From: Bacteroidales bacterium
Lineage (GTDB): Bacteria; Bacteroidota; Bacteroidia; Bacteroidales; Muribaculaceae
Direction of reading: 5' to 3'
Assembly: GCA_015061005.1 (NCBI GenBank)
Contig: SUXJ01000002.1
Span: 1-64,000, forward strand
DNA length: 64,000 bases
The notes under the pieces were generated by a model. It had not been told where the DNA came from. It saw nothing but the letters and a program-made list of their open reading frames with translations, and searched no databases. Below, piece by piece: positions 8,382 through 17,341 of this stretch (its first letter is position 1; every line of letters begins with the position of its first letter). Made by a program: the position numbers and the translations under genes.

Positions 8382-8609
8382 ATGGTTCAGGTAGAGGGCG
8401 GCACATTTACCATGGGCGCCACAGCTGATCAATGAACTTCCGATTCCGACGAATATCCTACCCATGAGGTTACTCTGAGAGATTATTATATTGGTAAGTA
8501 TGTTGCCGCTTTGAACGTGCAGGATTGTCGAGTTTCGCATCGTAACAAGTACATTCCCGACTTCGGCTACAGCTGCCTCGGCTTCCGCTTGGCTTGCAGT
8601 CAGTTTTAG
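8382..8609 (+). pseudogene. Remnant of a formylglycine-generating-enzyme-like (SUMF1/EgtB fold) gene
   Basis: Translated from ATG 8382 the plus strand reads MVQVEGGTFTMGATADQ, then a TGA at 8433-8435. In the same frame follow DSDEYPTHEVTLRDYYIGKY and, after an abrupt change, CRVSHRNKYIP, then LGFRLA and a TAG at 8607-8609. The first part is the classic start of FGE-sulfatase domain proteins (GGxFxMG ... HxVTLxxYYIGKYEV). The last part is their classic C-terminus (RVSxRN ... LGFRLA). The roughly 150-200 residue core is missing; the junction lies near 8500-8520. The frame is kept across the deletion, so one internal stop and one large deletion explain the state. Strand and base composition differ from the flanking nuclease genes. 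Confidence 0.85.
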
Positions 8610-8781
8610 CATCCTTCGAACCGATTTCCCTCCTACCTCGTAGCATACGAAACGGCGTTAGCCGTAGGGTAGATTGACCCCGGGTGCAAACCCAAGGTCA
8701 TCGCAAACAAGCTGCATAGCAGCCAAAAGCAGCAGCGCGAAGATACCCTCGCCGCGCTAACATATAACCTTTAAATATAAC
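8610..8781. other. GC-rich non-coding block downstream of the FGE remnant
   Basis: About 150 bases, clearly GC-richer than the neighbouring intergenic DNA, without a supportable coding frame or terminator until the hairpin at 8782. It probably arrived with the pseudogene. I could not identify it from sequence alone. Confidence 0.35.
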
Positions 8782-8808
8782 GAGGGTGCCTCAAAAAGAG
8801 ACACCCTC
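8782..8808 (-). terminator. Terminator downstream of endonuclease I copy 2
   Basis: Eleven-bp stem with one mismatch (GAGGGTGCCTC, loop AAAAA, GAGACACCCTC), about 20 bases past the stop at 8828. The T-tract is weak on either strand. Confidence 0.6.
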
Positions 8809-8827
8809 ATTATTTAATAGACTTATT

Positions 8828-10543
8828 TTAATTTCTTACAATAACTTTAATAGGTTTGGCAACTCCTGATGCAGACACAATGTAAATACCGTTGCGCAGT
8901 TCGATTACATCGTTGTCTTTAACGTCAGTGGCGGTCAGTATATTGCGTCCGCTCATGTCGCAAACCTTTAATACGGGGATTACATCAGACGTCGTTATTA
9001 AAATACCGTCGGCATGAGGGTTAACTCCGAAATGAATGTCTGTTTCTACCTTTGTGATTCCTCCCGGCATTACGCTGATGCTTTGGCTTTCCGGTGAATA
9101 AACGCCCAAGCGTACGCTTTGAACCGTGTAACTTTCAGAGCCACAAAAGTCAGTAACGGTATAGCTCATTTCATCATGCACTTCAATCTGTTCGGTTTCT
9201 GCGCTGCCTGCAATGTATTTAGTGCGATTAACAATAAAATAATCCACCTCTTCATCAGTCACGAGCTCCCAATTGGCAGTATATGAAGTCTCGGTTATAT
9301 CAGTTGCCGGCAGTGCTCTCGGCGCAGTCAATTCGGGAAACTCAACGCAAGTGCCGTGTAATGCAATGCCGATAGAGCCCGTCAAGCCTCCACGCGAAAT
9401 GACCAAACGCGATTCATGTTCACCAATGCTCGTAGGTTTATAGTCAATTCGTACGCTTAAGCCGGCAGCTGTATTTGCCACTGTGGTCGAAACGGTTTGA
9501 GTGTATCCTCCGTCAATCGTAAAGAGTGCGGCATCGTCAGTTGACGAATTATCGTAAACCGCCAATCTGAGGCTCGAACTTTCGTCCAGATTTTCACCCT
9601 TAATGAGAAGTTGAGCGGAGCCTTCTTGACCATAAGCCACTTCGCCAAACTCAAGAACAAAGTTTTGTGACGGGCTGATCAGCTTTGCTTCCTCTTCGGG
9701 TTCGGGCGTGACTGTGCCGGAGCCTCCTCCCATGTGTTCCGCAAGCACGAACTTTTCGCCCATTTTATTTCCCCAAATATATTCGGCCAATTCGGGAAAA
9801 TCAATGAATGGGTTGCGGTTCCCTTGATGGGTATAGACTGCTTCATTTCGGTCTATTTCTTTTTGGCTTACTGGGTCTTCGCGACTCCAACGCAGAAGCA
9901 TTTCAACGCTCCATGAATTCAAGGTGGGGTAGGTGCCGTTTTGCACCATATAAGTGGTTTCCCAACTATAATCTTGATAACATGTCACAACGTAAAAATA
10001 AGCACGTGCAAGGTCGCCTTTATATCGGTCATCGGGCTCAAAGACATATTTTGCACCGCCGCCTTGACCGCTGACGGGATAGCCAACCATTGAACACCCG
10101 TTATTAAAGTTGACTGATTTTGTCCTGTCAACTTCTCCGAGCGGGTGGTTGCTCTTGGCTGAATTCGCTTGTATTTCTGACGGATAAAGGTGATTTAAGT
10201 CTGAGTATGCCTCATTCTTTGTACCTCCCCACCAGCTTTTGGGAAACGAGTGTTCCTTATTCATGCCGGTATTGCCATTGCTGACGTATCTAATGTCATT
10301 ACTGTACATGTCCCACCACTGAGTCCCTCCGGGATATACGTCAGTGTATTCGAAATATGTCCACAATGAACTATAGGAATGTTTTGTGTGAGGGGAAATA
10401 GCGTTATGTGCAGCCGTTTTCAGAGCCGACGTGGTTTTCCCATCCAATCCGTTATAATAATTCTGAGGGATTGACCTTTCAGCTGCGCTTAGCTCAAAAG
10501 TCAGACATAGTGCAAGACCGGTAATAAAGTACTTGTAGTTCAT
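8828..10543 (-). CDS. Secreted endonuclease I family nuclease with sorting domain (copy 2)
   Basis: A 571-residue paralogue of the gene at 6462-8162 with the same architecture throughout. Signal peptide (MNYKYFITGLALCLTFELSA), then the endonuclease I domain with KEHSFPKSWWGG, DLNHLYPSEIQANSAKSN and GNRNPFIDFPELAEYIWG. An Ig-like region (about 300-400), a fibronectin-III-like region and a type-A sorting segment ending ASGVAKPIKVIVRN follow. The two proteins align end to end with few gaps and look like a tandem duplication now separated by a scar. Most differences are conservative, and the catalytic HSFPKSWWGG block is identical, so both are probably active. Monocistronic, with its own -7 box at 10570-10577 and a terminator at 8782-8808. 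Confidence 0.93.
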   Translation of the reverse strand: MNYKYFITGLALCLTFELSAAERSIPQNYYNGLDGKTTSALKTAAHNAISPHTKHSYSSLWTYFEYTDVYPGGTQWWDMYSNDIRYVSNGNTGMNKEHSFPKSWWGGTKNEAYSDLNHLYPSEIQANSAKSNHPLGEVDRTKSVNFNNGCSMVGYPVSGQGGGAKYVFEPDDRYKGDLARAYFYVVTCYQDYSWETTYMVQNGTYPTLNSWSVEMLLRWSREDPVSQKEIDRNEAVYTHQGNRNPFIDFPELAEYIWGNKMGEKFVLAEHMGGGSGTVTPEPEEEAKLISPSQNFVLEFGEVAYGQEGSAQLLIKGENLDESSSLRLAVYDNSSTDDAALFTIDGGYTQTVSTTVANTAAGLSVRIDYKPTSIGEHESRLVISRGGLTGSIGIALHGTCVEFPELTAPRALPATDITETSYTANWELVTDEEVDYFIVNRTKYIAGSAETEQIEVHDEMSYTVTDFCGSESYTVQSVRLGVYSPESQSISVMPGGITKVETDIHFGVNPHADGILITTSDVIPVLKVCDMSGRNILTATDVKDNDVIELRNGIYIVSASGVAKPIKVIVRN

Positions 10544-10569
10544 CTTAAAAATTCGTTAAATACTGACCA

Positions 10570-10577
10570 CAAAATTA
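10570..10577 (-). promoter_or_regulatory. -7 box for endonuclease I copy 2
   Basis: TAATTTTG on the minus strand, 26 bases before the ATG at 10543. It is divergent from the nadB promoter about 33 bases away. Confidence 0.6.
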
Positions 10578-10609
10578 CGATTTTTTAATCACTATGCCAA
10601 ATAAATTGT

Positions 10610-10617
10610 TAACTTTG
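10610..10617 (+). promoter_or_regulatory. -7 box of the nadB operon
   Basis: TAACTTTG, 28 bases before the nadB ATG. Confidence 0.7.
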
Positions 10618-10645
10618 CAGTTATAAACAATAGCGCATAATAACT

Positions 10646-12223
10646 ATGACGTATAAATATGATTTTCTCGTAATAGGGTCCGGAATTGCCGGAATGAGTT
10701 TTGCACTGAAAGTGGCTCATAAAGGTCGAGTCGCCCTTGTGTGTAAGTCAACTCTTGATGAGGCAAACACAGCACTTGCGCAAGGCGGAGTGGCGTCGGT
10801 TACCAATTTGGAAATTGATAATTTTGAAAAGCATATTCAAGATACGATGGTGGCCGGTGATTATCTGTCGGATATTGATGCCGTACGTAAGGTAGTTACC
10901 GAAGCTCCGGCTCAAATTCAAGAACTTGTGAATTGGGGTGTTGAATTTGATAAAACTACGAATGGAAGTTATGACTTACATCGCGAAGGCGGCCATAGTG
11001 AGTTTCGTATTCTTCATCATGCAGACAATACCGGCTATGAGATTCAACAAAAGTTGATCAAACAGGTAAAAACTCATCCGAATATTGACGTTTACGAAAA
11101 CTATTTTGCAATAGAAATTTTAACCCAACATCATCTGGGTAAGTTCGTAACGCGCAGAACTGCGGATATTACCTGTTATGGCGCCTATGTTTTAAATTGT
11201 GAAACCGGTGCTGTTGATACGTTTTTGGCTAAAACCACGCTTATGGCAACGGGTGGGGTAGGTGCCGTTTATCAGACAACCACGAATCCGCTTGTTGCAA
11301 CCGGCGATGGCATTGCTATGGTTTATCGAGCTAAAGGCACTGTTGCCGACATGGAATTCATTCAATTTCACCCAACGGCATTGTATAATCCGGGCGACAG
11401 ACCGAATTTCTTGATCACAGAGGCAATGCGCGGCTATGGTGCAGTACTTAGAAATGGCAACGGCGAAGAATTTATGCACAAGTACGATTCTCGTTTGTCA
11501 TTGGCCCCGCGTGACATAGTGGCTCGAGCTATCGACTCGGAAATGAAACTACTGGGTCATGACCATGTGTATCTTGATGTTACCCATAAAGATGCCGAAG
11601 AAACAAAAAAGCATTTCCCCAACATTTATCAGCATTGTTTGGAACTTGATATAGATATTACAAAAGATTATATCCCCGTAGCACCTGCGGCACACTATTT
11701 ATGCGGAGGTATTAAGGTGGATATTGACGGTCAATCAAGTATTCGCAGACTTTATGCAGTTGGTGAATGTAGCTGCACGGGCTTACATGGAGGAAATCGT
11801 TTGGCGTCAAATTCCTTGATTGAAGCGGTTGTTTATGCCGACGCTGCAGCTAAACATGCTCTTGCTCACTTTGAACATTATGACTTTCGTGAGGATATTC
11901 CTGCATGGAATGACGAAGGAACCAAGCATACGGAGGAAATGGTGCTTATTACTCAGAGCATAAAAGAGGTGAATCAGATCATGGGTGCTTACGTAGGTAT
12001 TGTCCGTAGTAATTTGCGTCTAGACAGAGCTTGGAATCGTCTTGACATTCTCTATGAAGAAACAGAGAAATTATTCAAGAGTTCTCATGCCTCACGACGT
12101 ATTTGCGAATTACGAAATATGATTAATGTGGGTTATTTGATAATGCGTCAAGCCAAAGAACGAAAAGAAAGCCGCGGACTGCATTATACGCTTGATTATC
12201 CTCCTAAAGAACTCAAAAATTAA
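10646..12223 (+). CDS. nadB: L-aspartate oxidase
   Basis: Flavoenzyme that oxidises L-aspartate to iminoaspartate, the first step of de novo NAD synthesis in the cytosol. The FAD dinucleotide loop GSGIAGMSFALK is at residues 11-22. Family-typical ALAQGGVASV, DLHREGGHSEFRILHH, EFIQFHPTALY and the second FAD motif GLHGGNRLASNSLIEAVVYA are present. Length 525 is normal. The usual partners nadA and nadC are not adjacent. It heads a six-gene plus-strand run: its TAA overlaps the next ATG by one base (TAATG). Confidence 0.96.
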   Translation: MTYKYDFLVIGSGIAGMSFALKVAHKGRVALVCKSTLDEANTALAQGGVASVTNLEIDNFEKHIQDTMVAGDYLSDIDAVRKVVTEAPAQIQELVNWGVEFDKTTNGSYDLHREGGHSEFRILHHADNTGYEIQQKLIKQVKTHPNIDVYENYFAIEILTQHHLGKFVTRRTADITCYGAYVLNCETGAVDTFLAKTTLMATGGVGAVYQTTTNPLVATGDGIAMVYRAKGTVADMEFIQFHPTALYNPGDRPNFLITEAMRGYGAVLRNGNGEEFMHKYDSRLSLAPRDIVARAIDSEMKLLGHDHVYLDVTHKDAEETKKHFPNIYQHCLELDIDITKDYIPVAPAAHYLCGGIKVDIDGQSSIRRLYAVGECSCTGLHGGNRLASNSLIEAVVYADAAAKHALAHFEHYDFREDIPAWNDEGTKHTEEMVLITQSIKEVNQIMGAYVGIVRSNLRLDRAWNRLDILYEETEKLFKSSHASRRICELRNMINVGYLIMRQAKERKESRGLHYTLDYPPKELKN

Positions 12224-12843
12224 TGTGGCGCAAGGTCATTGCCATATTTATTCTGTGTGTATTAATCTCGGAGACGCGAATAAGCGCGCAAGATGCCGTG
12301 CCCGTAATCAAACCTAACTATATAAGGGGTTCGTTTACTGACATTACGGCGGAGGGTGACACTAATTTCCGTATTGTTTTAATGCCGATAACTGTGTTTC
12401 CGAAACTTAAATTTAAGAAAAAGAAACAAGAAGAGTTTTATTGGCGTACGGTTCGAGATGTGAAGAAAGCTTTGCCTTATGCAAAATTGATTTGCAGAAC
12501 CTTGACCGAGACTTATGAATACATTGAAACCTTGCCTGATACAGAGGCTCGAGAACAGCATCTGAAAGACATGGAAAGCGAAGTGTTCAATCAATACAAA
12601 CCCGTTTTAAAGAAATTTACCAAGTCTCAGGCAAATCTGTTAGTGAAACTCATTCAGCGTGAAACCAATCAAAGTGGATATGAAATATTAAAAGCATTTC
12701 TTGGTTCTTTCAGAGCTACATTTTGGCAAGGATTTGGCAAATTGTTTGGCGTAAGTTTGAAGAATAAATATGAGCCTGAAACCAATGAGAATGATGCTAT
12801 AATAGAGCGTGTGTGTATTGAAGTGGAAGAAGGGCATTTATGA
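12223..12843 (+). CDS. DUF4294 family exported protein
   Basis: A 206-residue protein found across Bacteroidetes, function unknown. Residues 1-22 look like a signal peptide (MWRKVIAIFILCVLISETRISA, cleaved before QDA). The conserved part runs from KKKQEEFYWRTVRDVKKALP to a C-terminal helical region with LIQRETNQSGYEILKAF and FWQGFGKLFG. Strongly basic and helical, so possibly periplasmic and nucleic-acid or membrane associated; this is speculation. Coupled at both ends: TAATG with nadB and ATGA with the MATE pump. Confidence 0.85.
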   Translation: MWRKVIAIFILCVLISETRISAQDAVPVIKPNYIRGSFTDITAEGDTNFRIVLMPITVFPKLKFKKKKQEEFYWRTVRDVKKALPYAKLICRTLTETYEYIETLPDTEAREQHLKDMESEVFNQYKPVLKKFTKSQANLLVKLIQRETNQSGYEILKAFLGSFRATFWQGFGKLFGVSLKNKYEPETNENDAIIERVCIEVEEGHL

Positions 12844-14180
12844 AAGGGACGTTGAAACAATATCTGTCTGATTATCAGCAAATCATACGTCTTGGCCTGC
12901 CGATTATTGTTGGTCAAGCCGGTATGATTGTTGTTGGCTTTGCAGATAGCATCATGGTCGGGAATTATGGCACGAATGAATTATCATCGGCATCGTTTGT
13001 CAACAATGTATTCAATATGGCAAACCTTGCATGTATGGGCTTTTCTTATGGTATCACTCCCCTCGTAGGAGCCTTATTTTCCAAGGGGAAGCATTCTGAA
13101 ATTGGTGAACTGATGAGAAATGCATTAGTGCTCAATGTGCTATACACATTATTAATCATTTCAGTAATGTGTTTGTTATATTTCAATATTGATAGTCTTG
13201 GCCAACCCGAAGAATTGATGCCATTGATTAAACCATACTACATCCTCATATTGTGTGGGTTATTGCCAACAGCATTGTTTAATGTGTTTGCTCAGTGCTC
13301 TTATGGAATGAAGGGAACGTCAATGCCGATGTGGATAATTTTGATATCAAATGCCATCAATATTGTAGGGAATTATTTGCTGATTTATGGACATTTTGGT
13401 GCTCCCGAACTCGGACTTTATGGTGCCGGATTATCCACTTTGTTTTCGCGACTGTTTTCTGTCGCTTGCATTCTCGGAATTTTTATGATGAGCAAGCAAT
13501 ATCGTATAGTTCGCAATGCACTGCTTGAAACTCGATGCACCAAGTCTGAATTATCACGCCTTTTTACCACTTCATTGCCGATTTCTCTGCAATTGGTATT
13601 TGAAACGGCGGCATTCTCTGTTGCAGCAATCTTTGTTGGGTGGATTGGCAAAATTGAATTGGCCGCTTTTCAGGTGATGTTGAGTATAGGAACGCTTGGT
13701 TTTTGCTTTTATTATAGTCTGGGATCAGCCACGTCTGTTCTCGTAGCCAATGCTTCAGGTCGCCGAGACATTAAGGCGATGCGTCGTATTGGTTTCGCAG
13801 GCTATCATCTAACGTTGGTTATGGCATTAGGTGCATCATTGATATTTATTTTTGCCGGAGAGTTTTTGATTAAGATATTTACTCCGGACGTAAACGTCGT
13901 TAATGCGTGTCTGATGGTTATTCTCCCCATGGTTTGTTATCAACTTGGTGATGCCACTCAAGTTAACTTTGCAAATGCTTTACGTGGCACTGCATCGGTT
14001 ATGCCAATGCTTTGGATTGCGTTTTTTAGTTATCTTGTCGTCGGATTGCCGACTACATATCTTTTTGGCTTTACACTCTCCGGCGGATTAGTCGGTATTT
14101 ACTATAGTTTTTCAGTAAGTCTGTTTTTGGCAGGATTACTATTCCTAAAATTCTTCTTAAAATACACTCGATCTTCGTGA
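12840..14180 (+). CDS. MATE family cation-coupled efflux pump
   Basis: Inner-membrane antiporter of the multidrug and toxic compound extrusion family (NorM-like), 446 residues with about 12 hydrophobic segments. Both halves of the duplicated fold are visible: IVGQAGMIVVGFADSIMVGN near the N-terminus and PISLQLVFETAAFSVAAIFV at about residue 250. Start ATGA-coupled to DUF4294; its stop overlaps the next gene's GTG. Substrate cannot be read from the sequence. Only weakly similar to the second MATE protein at 40324-41697. Confidence 0.93.
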   Translation: MKGTLKQYLSDYQQIIRLGLPIIVGQAGMIVVGFADSIMVGNYGTNELSSASFVNNVFNMANLACMGFSYGITPLVGALFSKGKHSEIGELMRNALVLNVLYTLLIISVMCLLYFNIDSLGQPEELMPLIKPYYILILCGLLPTALFNVFAQCSYGMKGTSMPMWIILISNAINIVGNYLLIYGHFGAPELGLYGAGLSTLFSRLFSVACILGIFMMSKQYRIVRNALLETRCTKSELSRLFTTSLPISLQLVFETAAFSVAAIFVGWIGKIELAAFQVMLSIGTLGFCFYYSLGSATSVLVANASGRRDIKAMRRIGFAGYHLTLVMALGASLIFIFAGEFLIKIFTPDVNVVNACLMVILPMVCYQLGDATQVNFANALRGTASVMPMLWIAFFSYLVVGLPTTYLFGFTLSGGLVGIYYSFSVSLFLAGLLFLKFFLKYTRSS

Positions 14181-16183
14181 ATAATCTTAAATTTCTTCCA
14201 TTTGCGGGCACTGCTGCATTGATGTTGTTGGCTGCATGCGCGAGTATCGGTCGCCCTGAAGGCGGCCCACGCGATATTACTCCACCTCACTATGTGTCTT
14301 CAAATCCTGCGCCCGGATCCCTCAACTTTAAGGGCAATAAAATTTCCATTTTCTTCGATGAGAATGTTCAACTCGACAATCCGGCATCAAAGGTGGCAAT
14401 TTCTCCGGCGCAAACTCAGCAGCCTAACATGACAGCAAACGGAAAGAAGGTAGAGATTGAACTCAAAGATAGCCTTTTGCCCAATACAACGTATACAATC
14501 GATTTGGCAGATGCCGTGAAAGACTTAAATGAAGGCAATATTCTCGACGGATTTGCTATTGACTTTTCTACCGGCTCGGAGATTGATACACTCGCAATTT
14601 CAGGTATTGTTCTTCAAGCGCGAAATCTTGAGCCGGCTCAAGGTATGCTTGTCGGTGTTTATAGCGGTAATGCCGATTCTGCAATACATACTCTTCCTTT
14701 TGAGCGCATAGCGCGAACCAATCAACTCGGTCAATTCACGATTAGAAACCTTAAGCCCGGCGAATATCAAGTTTTTGCTCTTACGGATAATAATCGTGAT
14801 CTTCATTGGGACAGAACGGAAGATGTTGCTTTTCATGGCCGTTTGATTTCTCCATCTATTGGCATAATGGAGGTCTCAGACACTATTGCACCGGATTCTG
14901 TGGTTAGTCGCAATCTCACGCGTTATTTGCCCGATAACTTATTGTTGACGTGGTTTAATGAGGAATATAAAGCTCAGTACCTCCAGACTTACAAGCGTGA
15001 TAAACGCAATATTATACATATAGAAATGGCGGCGCCATCCGATTCTTTGCCGGAACTGACCATTGTTACTATCGGTTCGCAAACCAATCTGCGTAAGCCG
15101 CTACTTGACGTGGCAGTATTGGAACGAAATGCTACTGCCGATACTCTTGACTATTGGATTTATGACCGGTCCATTATAAATTCAGATACGTTGCTGATCG
15201 AAACACGATATAGACGAGTTGATACATTAGATAATTTGGTCTGGCAAACAGATACGCTTAAGTTCAATATGCGTAGTCAAAAGGGGAAAGCATCGATTTA
15301 TAAGGCCAAGTCTCTACAAGAAAAAATTGATTCTGTGAGAGCCAAATCCGATACTATCCCTATTGACACATTTGCTCTCATGCAGCCTGAAACGTGGTTG
15401 GATCTACAACTGATCACTGAAAGCCAGCATCTCAATGAGCCGTTATTGTTTACAATCGACAAGCCGCTTGATAAAACTGTTGAAAATGGTCTGCGACTTG
15501 AACTGTGCGTTGACTCGGTTTGGTCCGTTGTGGAGCCTCAACCGATAATCATGAAAGTCGACAGTTTTTCAAGGATGCACTACAAGATGGATGTAAATTG
15601 GATCTCCGGCGGTGAGTATAGACTTGTTGTTGATTCAATGGCGGTAGTGGATATTTATGGAAACTACACCAAACCTGATATAATGGAGTTTACGGCAAAG
15701 AAAATTGAAGATTACGCGGCGATAAACTTTAATATCAGCGGTGCGCCGGATTCTGTACCGGCATTTGTTGAATTGCTTAACGGGTCAGATGATCCGGTGA
15801 GAACAAAGCCGGTTATCAATGGGACCGTTAGATTTGATTATCTTGTGCCGGGCACATACTATGCCAGACTCTTTTTAGATTCGAATAATGATGGACAGTG
15901 GACCAATGGTGACATGCGTTTACGTAGGCAGCCTGAAGATATTTATTATTTCACAAAGAAACTTGCGATGAAAAAAAATTGGGACAGGTCTGAATCGTGG
16001 GATATAAACGCTTTGTCAATTGAACTGCAAAAGCCGGATGATATAAAAACCAATAAACCAAAACCCAAGGCCGGAGAAGTCCCACTTAAGCCTGATGATG
16101 AGTCAGAAGAAGATTATTACGACGAATTTGGGAGTGATAGTTTTGGTTCAAATATTTATAATAATCAACAATCAAGATATTAG
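14177..16183 (+). CDS. Outer-surface lipoprotein with N-terminal bacterial Ig-like (Big_5) domain
   Basis: A 668-residue protein that starts at GTG 14177, overlapping the MATE stop (GTGA); no ATG is available before the signal sequence. The lipobox LLAAC puts the acylated cysteine at residue 21. Residues about 35-130 form an SbsA/Big_5 Ig-like domain (PPHYVSSNPAPGSLNF ... ISIFFDENVQLDN ... LLPNTTYTIDLADAV). Next is a carboxypeptidase-regulatory-like fold (ARTNQLGQFTIRNLKPGEYQVFALTDNN) and a long mostly beta region. The end is acidic and low-complexity (DESEEDYYDEFGSDSFG). Common in Bacteroidetes; exact role unknown, possibly surface or gliding/T9SS associated. Confidence 0.82.
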   Translation: MNNLKFLPFAGTAALMLLAACASIGRPEGGPRDITPPHYVSSNPAPGSLNFKGNKISIFFDENVQLDNPASKVAISPAQTQQPNMTANGKKVEIELKDSLLPNTTYTIDLADAVKDLNEGNILDGFAIDFSTGSEIDTLAISGIVLQARNLEPAQGMLVGVYSGNADSAIHTLPFERIARTNQLGQFTIRNLKPGEYQVFALTDNNRDLHWDRTEDVAFHGRLISPSIGIMEVSDTIAPDSVVSRNLTRYLPDNLLLTWFNEEYKAQYLQTYKRDKRNIIHIEMAAPSDSLPELTIVTIGSQTNLRKPLLDVAVLERNATADTLDYWIYDRSIINSDTLLIETRYRRVDTLDNLVWQTDTLKFNMRSQKGKASIYKAKSLQEKIDSVRAKSDTIPIDTFALMQPETWLDLQLITESQHLNEPLLFTIDKPLDKTVENGLRLELCVDSVWSVVEPQPIIMKVDSFSRMHYKMDVNWISGGEYRLVVDSMAVVDIYGNYTKPDIMEFTAKKIEDYAAINFNISGAPDSVPAFVELLNGSDDPVRTKPVINGTVRFDYLVPGTYYARLFLDSNNDGQWTNGDMRLRRQPEDIYYFTKKLAMKKNWDRSESWDINALSIELQKPDDIKTNKPKPKAGEVPLKPDDESEEDYYDEFGSDSFGSNIYNNQQSRY

Positions 16184-16186
16184 TCT

Positions 16187-17335
16187 ATGGATAATTTTTC
16201 ATTTTGTACGCCCACTGAATATGTTTTCGGGCGCGGAGTAGAGTCTCAAGTAGGAGAATATTCAGTAAAATATCTTGGCACGAAAGTGTTAATCGTTTCA
16301 GGAAATAATTCTGCTGAAAGGTCCGGATTGCTTAACGTGGTGCGCCAATCATTGAATGCTCGGAGTATTATTTATGTTGAACTGAACGGAATCAATCCTA
16401 ATCCTACCGATGATAAAGTCTATGAAGGAATAAAAATCTGTCGGGAAAAGGGAGTAACCGGAGTCCTTGCTGTTGGAGGCGGTTCTGTTATTGATACGGC
16501 AAAGGCTATAGCGGGAGGAGTTCCCTATGCCGGAGATTTCTGGGATTTCTGGTCCGGAAAATCCGTTATGGTCGAGGCTTTGCCTATCGGCACTATTTTA
16601 ACTATTGCAGCTGCCGGTAGCGAGGGCTCGGGAAACTCTGTTATAACAAGCCTGAAGACTCGACAGAAAATATCGATAAGGACAAATGTGTTGCGCCCTA
16701 AGTTTTCATTACTCAATCCCGAGTTGACAATGACTTTGCCTCCGTATCAAACGGCTTGTGGCATTGTGGATATGATGGCACATATAATGGAACGATATTT
16801 CAGCAACACCCCGGATTGCGAGGTAACGGATAGAATGTGTGAATCACTCCTGACTGCAATCATTGCCTCAGCCCCGACAGTAATTTCTGACCCTGAGAAT
16901 TATCAGGCTCGAGCAAATCTTATGTGGGCAGGAACTATGGCTCACAATGGTGTGTGTGGAGTGGGGCGTGCGGAGGATTGGACCTCTCACGGTATGGAAC
17001 ATGAACTATCTGCACTATATGGTGTGGCTCATGGTGCAGGTCTTTCTGTCGTCTTTTCTGCCTGGCTCTCGTATGTTTCGAAATTCAATCCGGCAAAAGT
17101 CGAGCAGTTTGGCCGGCGAGTTTTTGGCGTACATACTGCCGGTGAAGCAATAAATGAGCTGAAGAAGTTCAATTCTTCCATCGGAATGCCTGTTACTTTA
17201 AGTGAGTTGGGCATCGCATCTCCCGATATCCCCCTGTTGGTTAGTAACCTTCATAAAACCAAAGGTTCGATAATTGGAAGTTATTACCCAACCAATGCAG
17301 AGGCGTCGTATGAGATTTATCAGTTGATGCTTTAA
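16187..17335 (+). CDS. Iron-containing alcohol dehydrogenase (butanol dehydrogenase type)
   Basis: Cytosolic NAD(P)H-dependent alcohol/aldehyde oxidoreductase of family III, 382 residues. The nucleotide-binding GGGSVIDTAKAIA is at about residues 97-109. Metal ligands are found in GIVDMMAHIMERYF (Asp and His) and in SHGMEHELSALYGVAHGAGLS (His, His). The start MDNFSFCTPTEYVFGRG is typical for the BDH/YqhD branch. It begins 3 bases after the lipoprotein stop. Likely detoxifies aldehydes or disposes of reductant in fermentation; physiological substrate not determinable. Confidence 0.92.
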   Translation: MDNFSFCTPTEYVFGRGVESQVGEYSVKYLGTKVLIVSGNNSAERSGLLNVVRQSLNARSIIYVELNGINPNPTDDKVYEGIKICREKGVTGVLAVGGGSVIDTAKAIAGGVPYAGDFWDFWSGKSVMVEALPIGTILTIAAAGSEGSGNSVITSLKTRQKISIRTNVLRPKFSLLNPELTMTLPPYQTACGIVDMMAHIMERYFSNTPDCEVTDRMCESLLTAIIASAPTVISDPENYQARANLMWAGTMAHNGVCGVGRAEDWTSHGMEHELSALYGVAHGAGLSVVFSAWLSYVSKFNPAKVEQFGRRVFGVHTAGEAINELKKFNSSIGMPVTLSELGIASPDIPLLVSNLHKTKGSIIGSYYPTNAEASYEIYQLML

Positions 17336-17341
17336 CTCATT

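Noticed and set aside
8370-8612. Minus-strand open frame of 80 codons
   Set aside because: It is antisense to the FGE-like remnant, whose plus-strand translation gives recognisable family motifs at both ends; the minus frame gives none.
16187-17335. Glycerol or 3-dehydroquinate synthase-type dehydrogenase
   Set aside because: N-terminus and metal-ligand spacing match the butanol dehydrogenase branch; motifs specific to the other families are absent.
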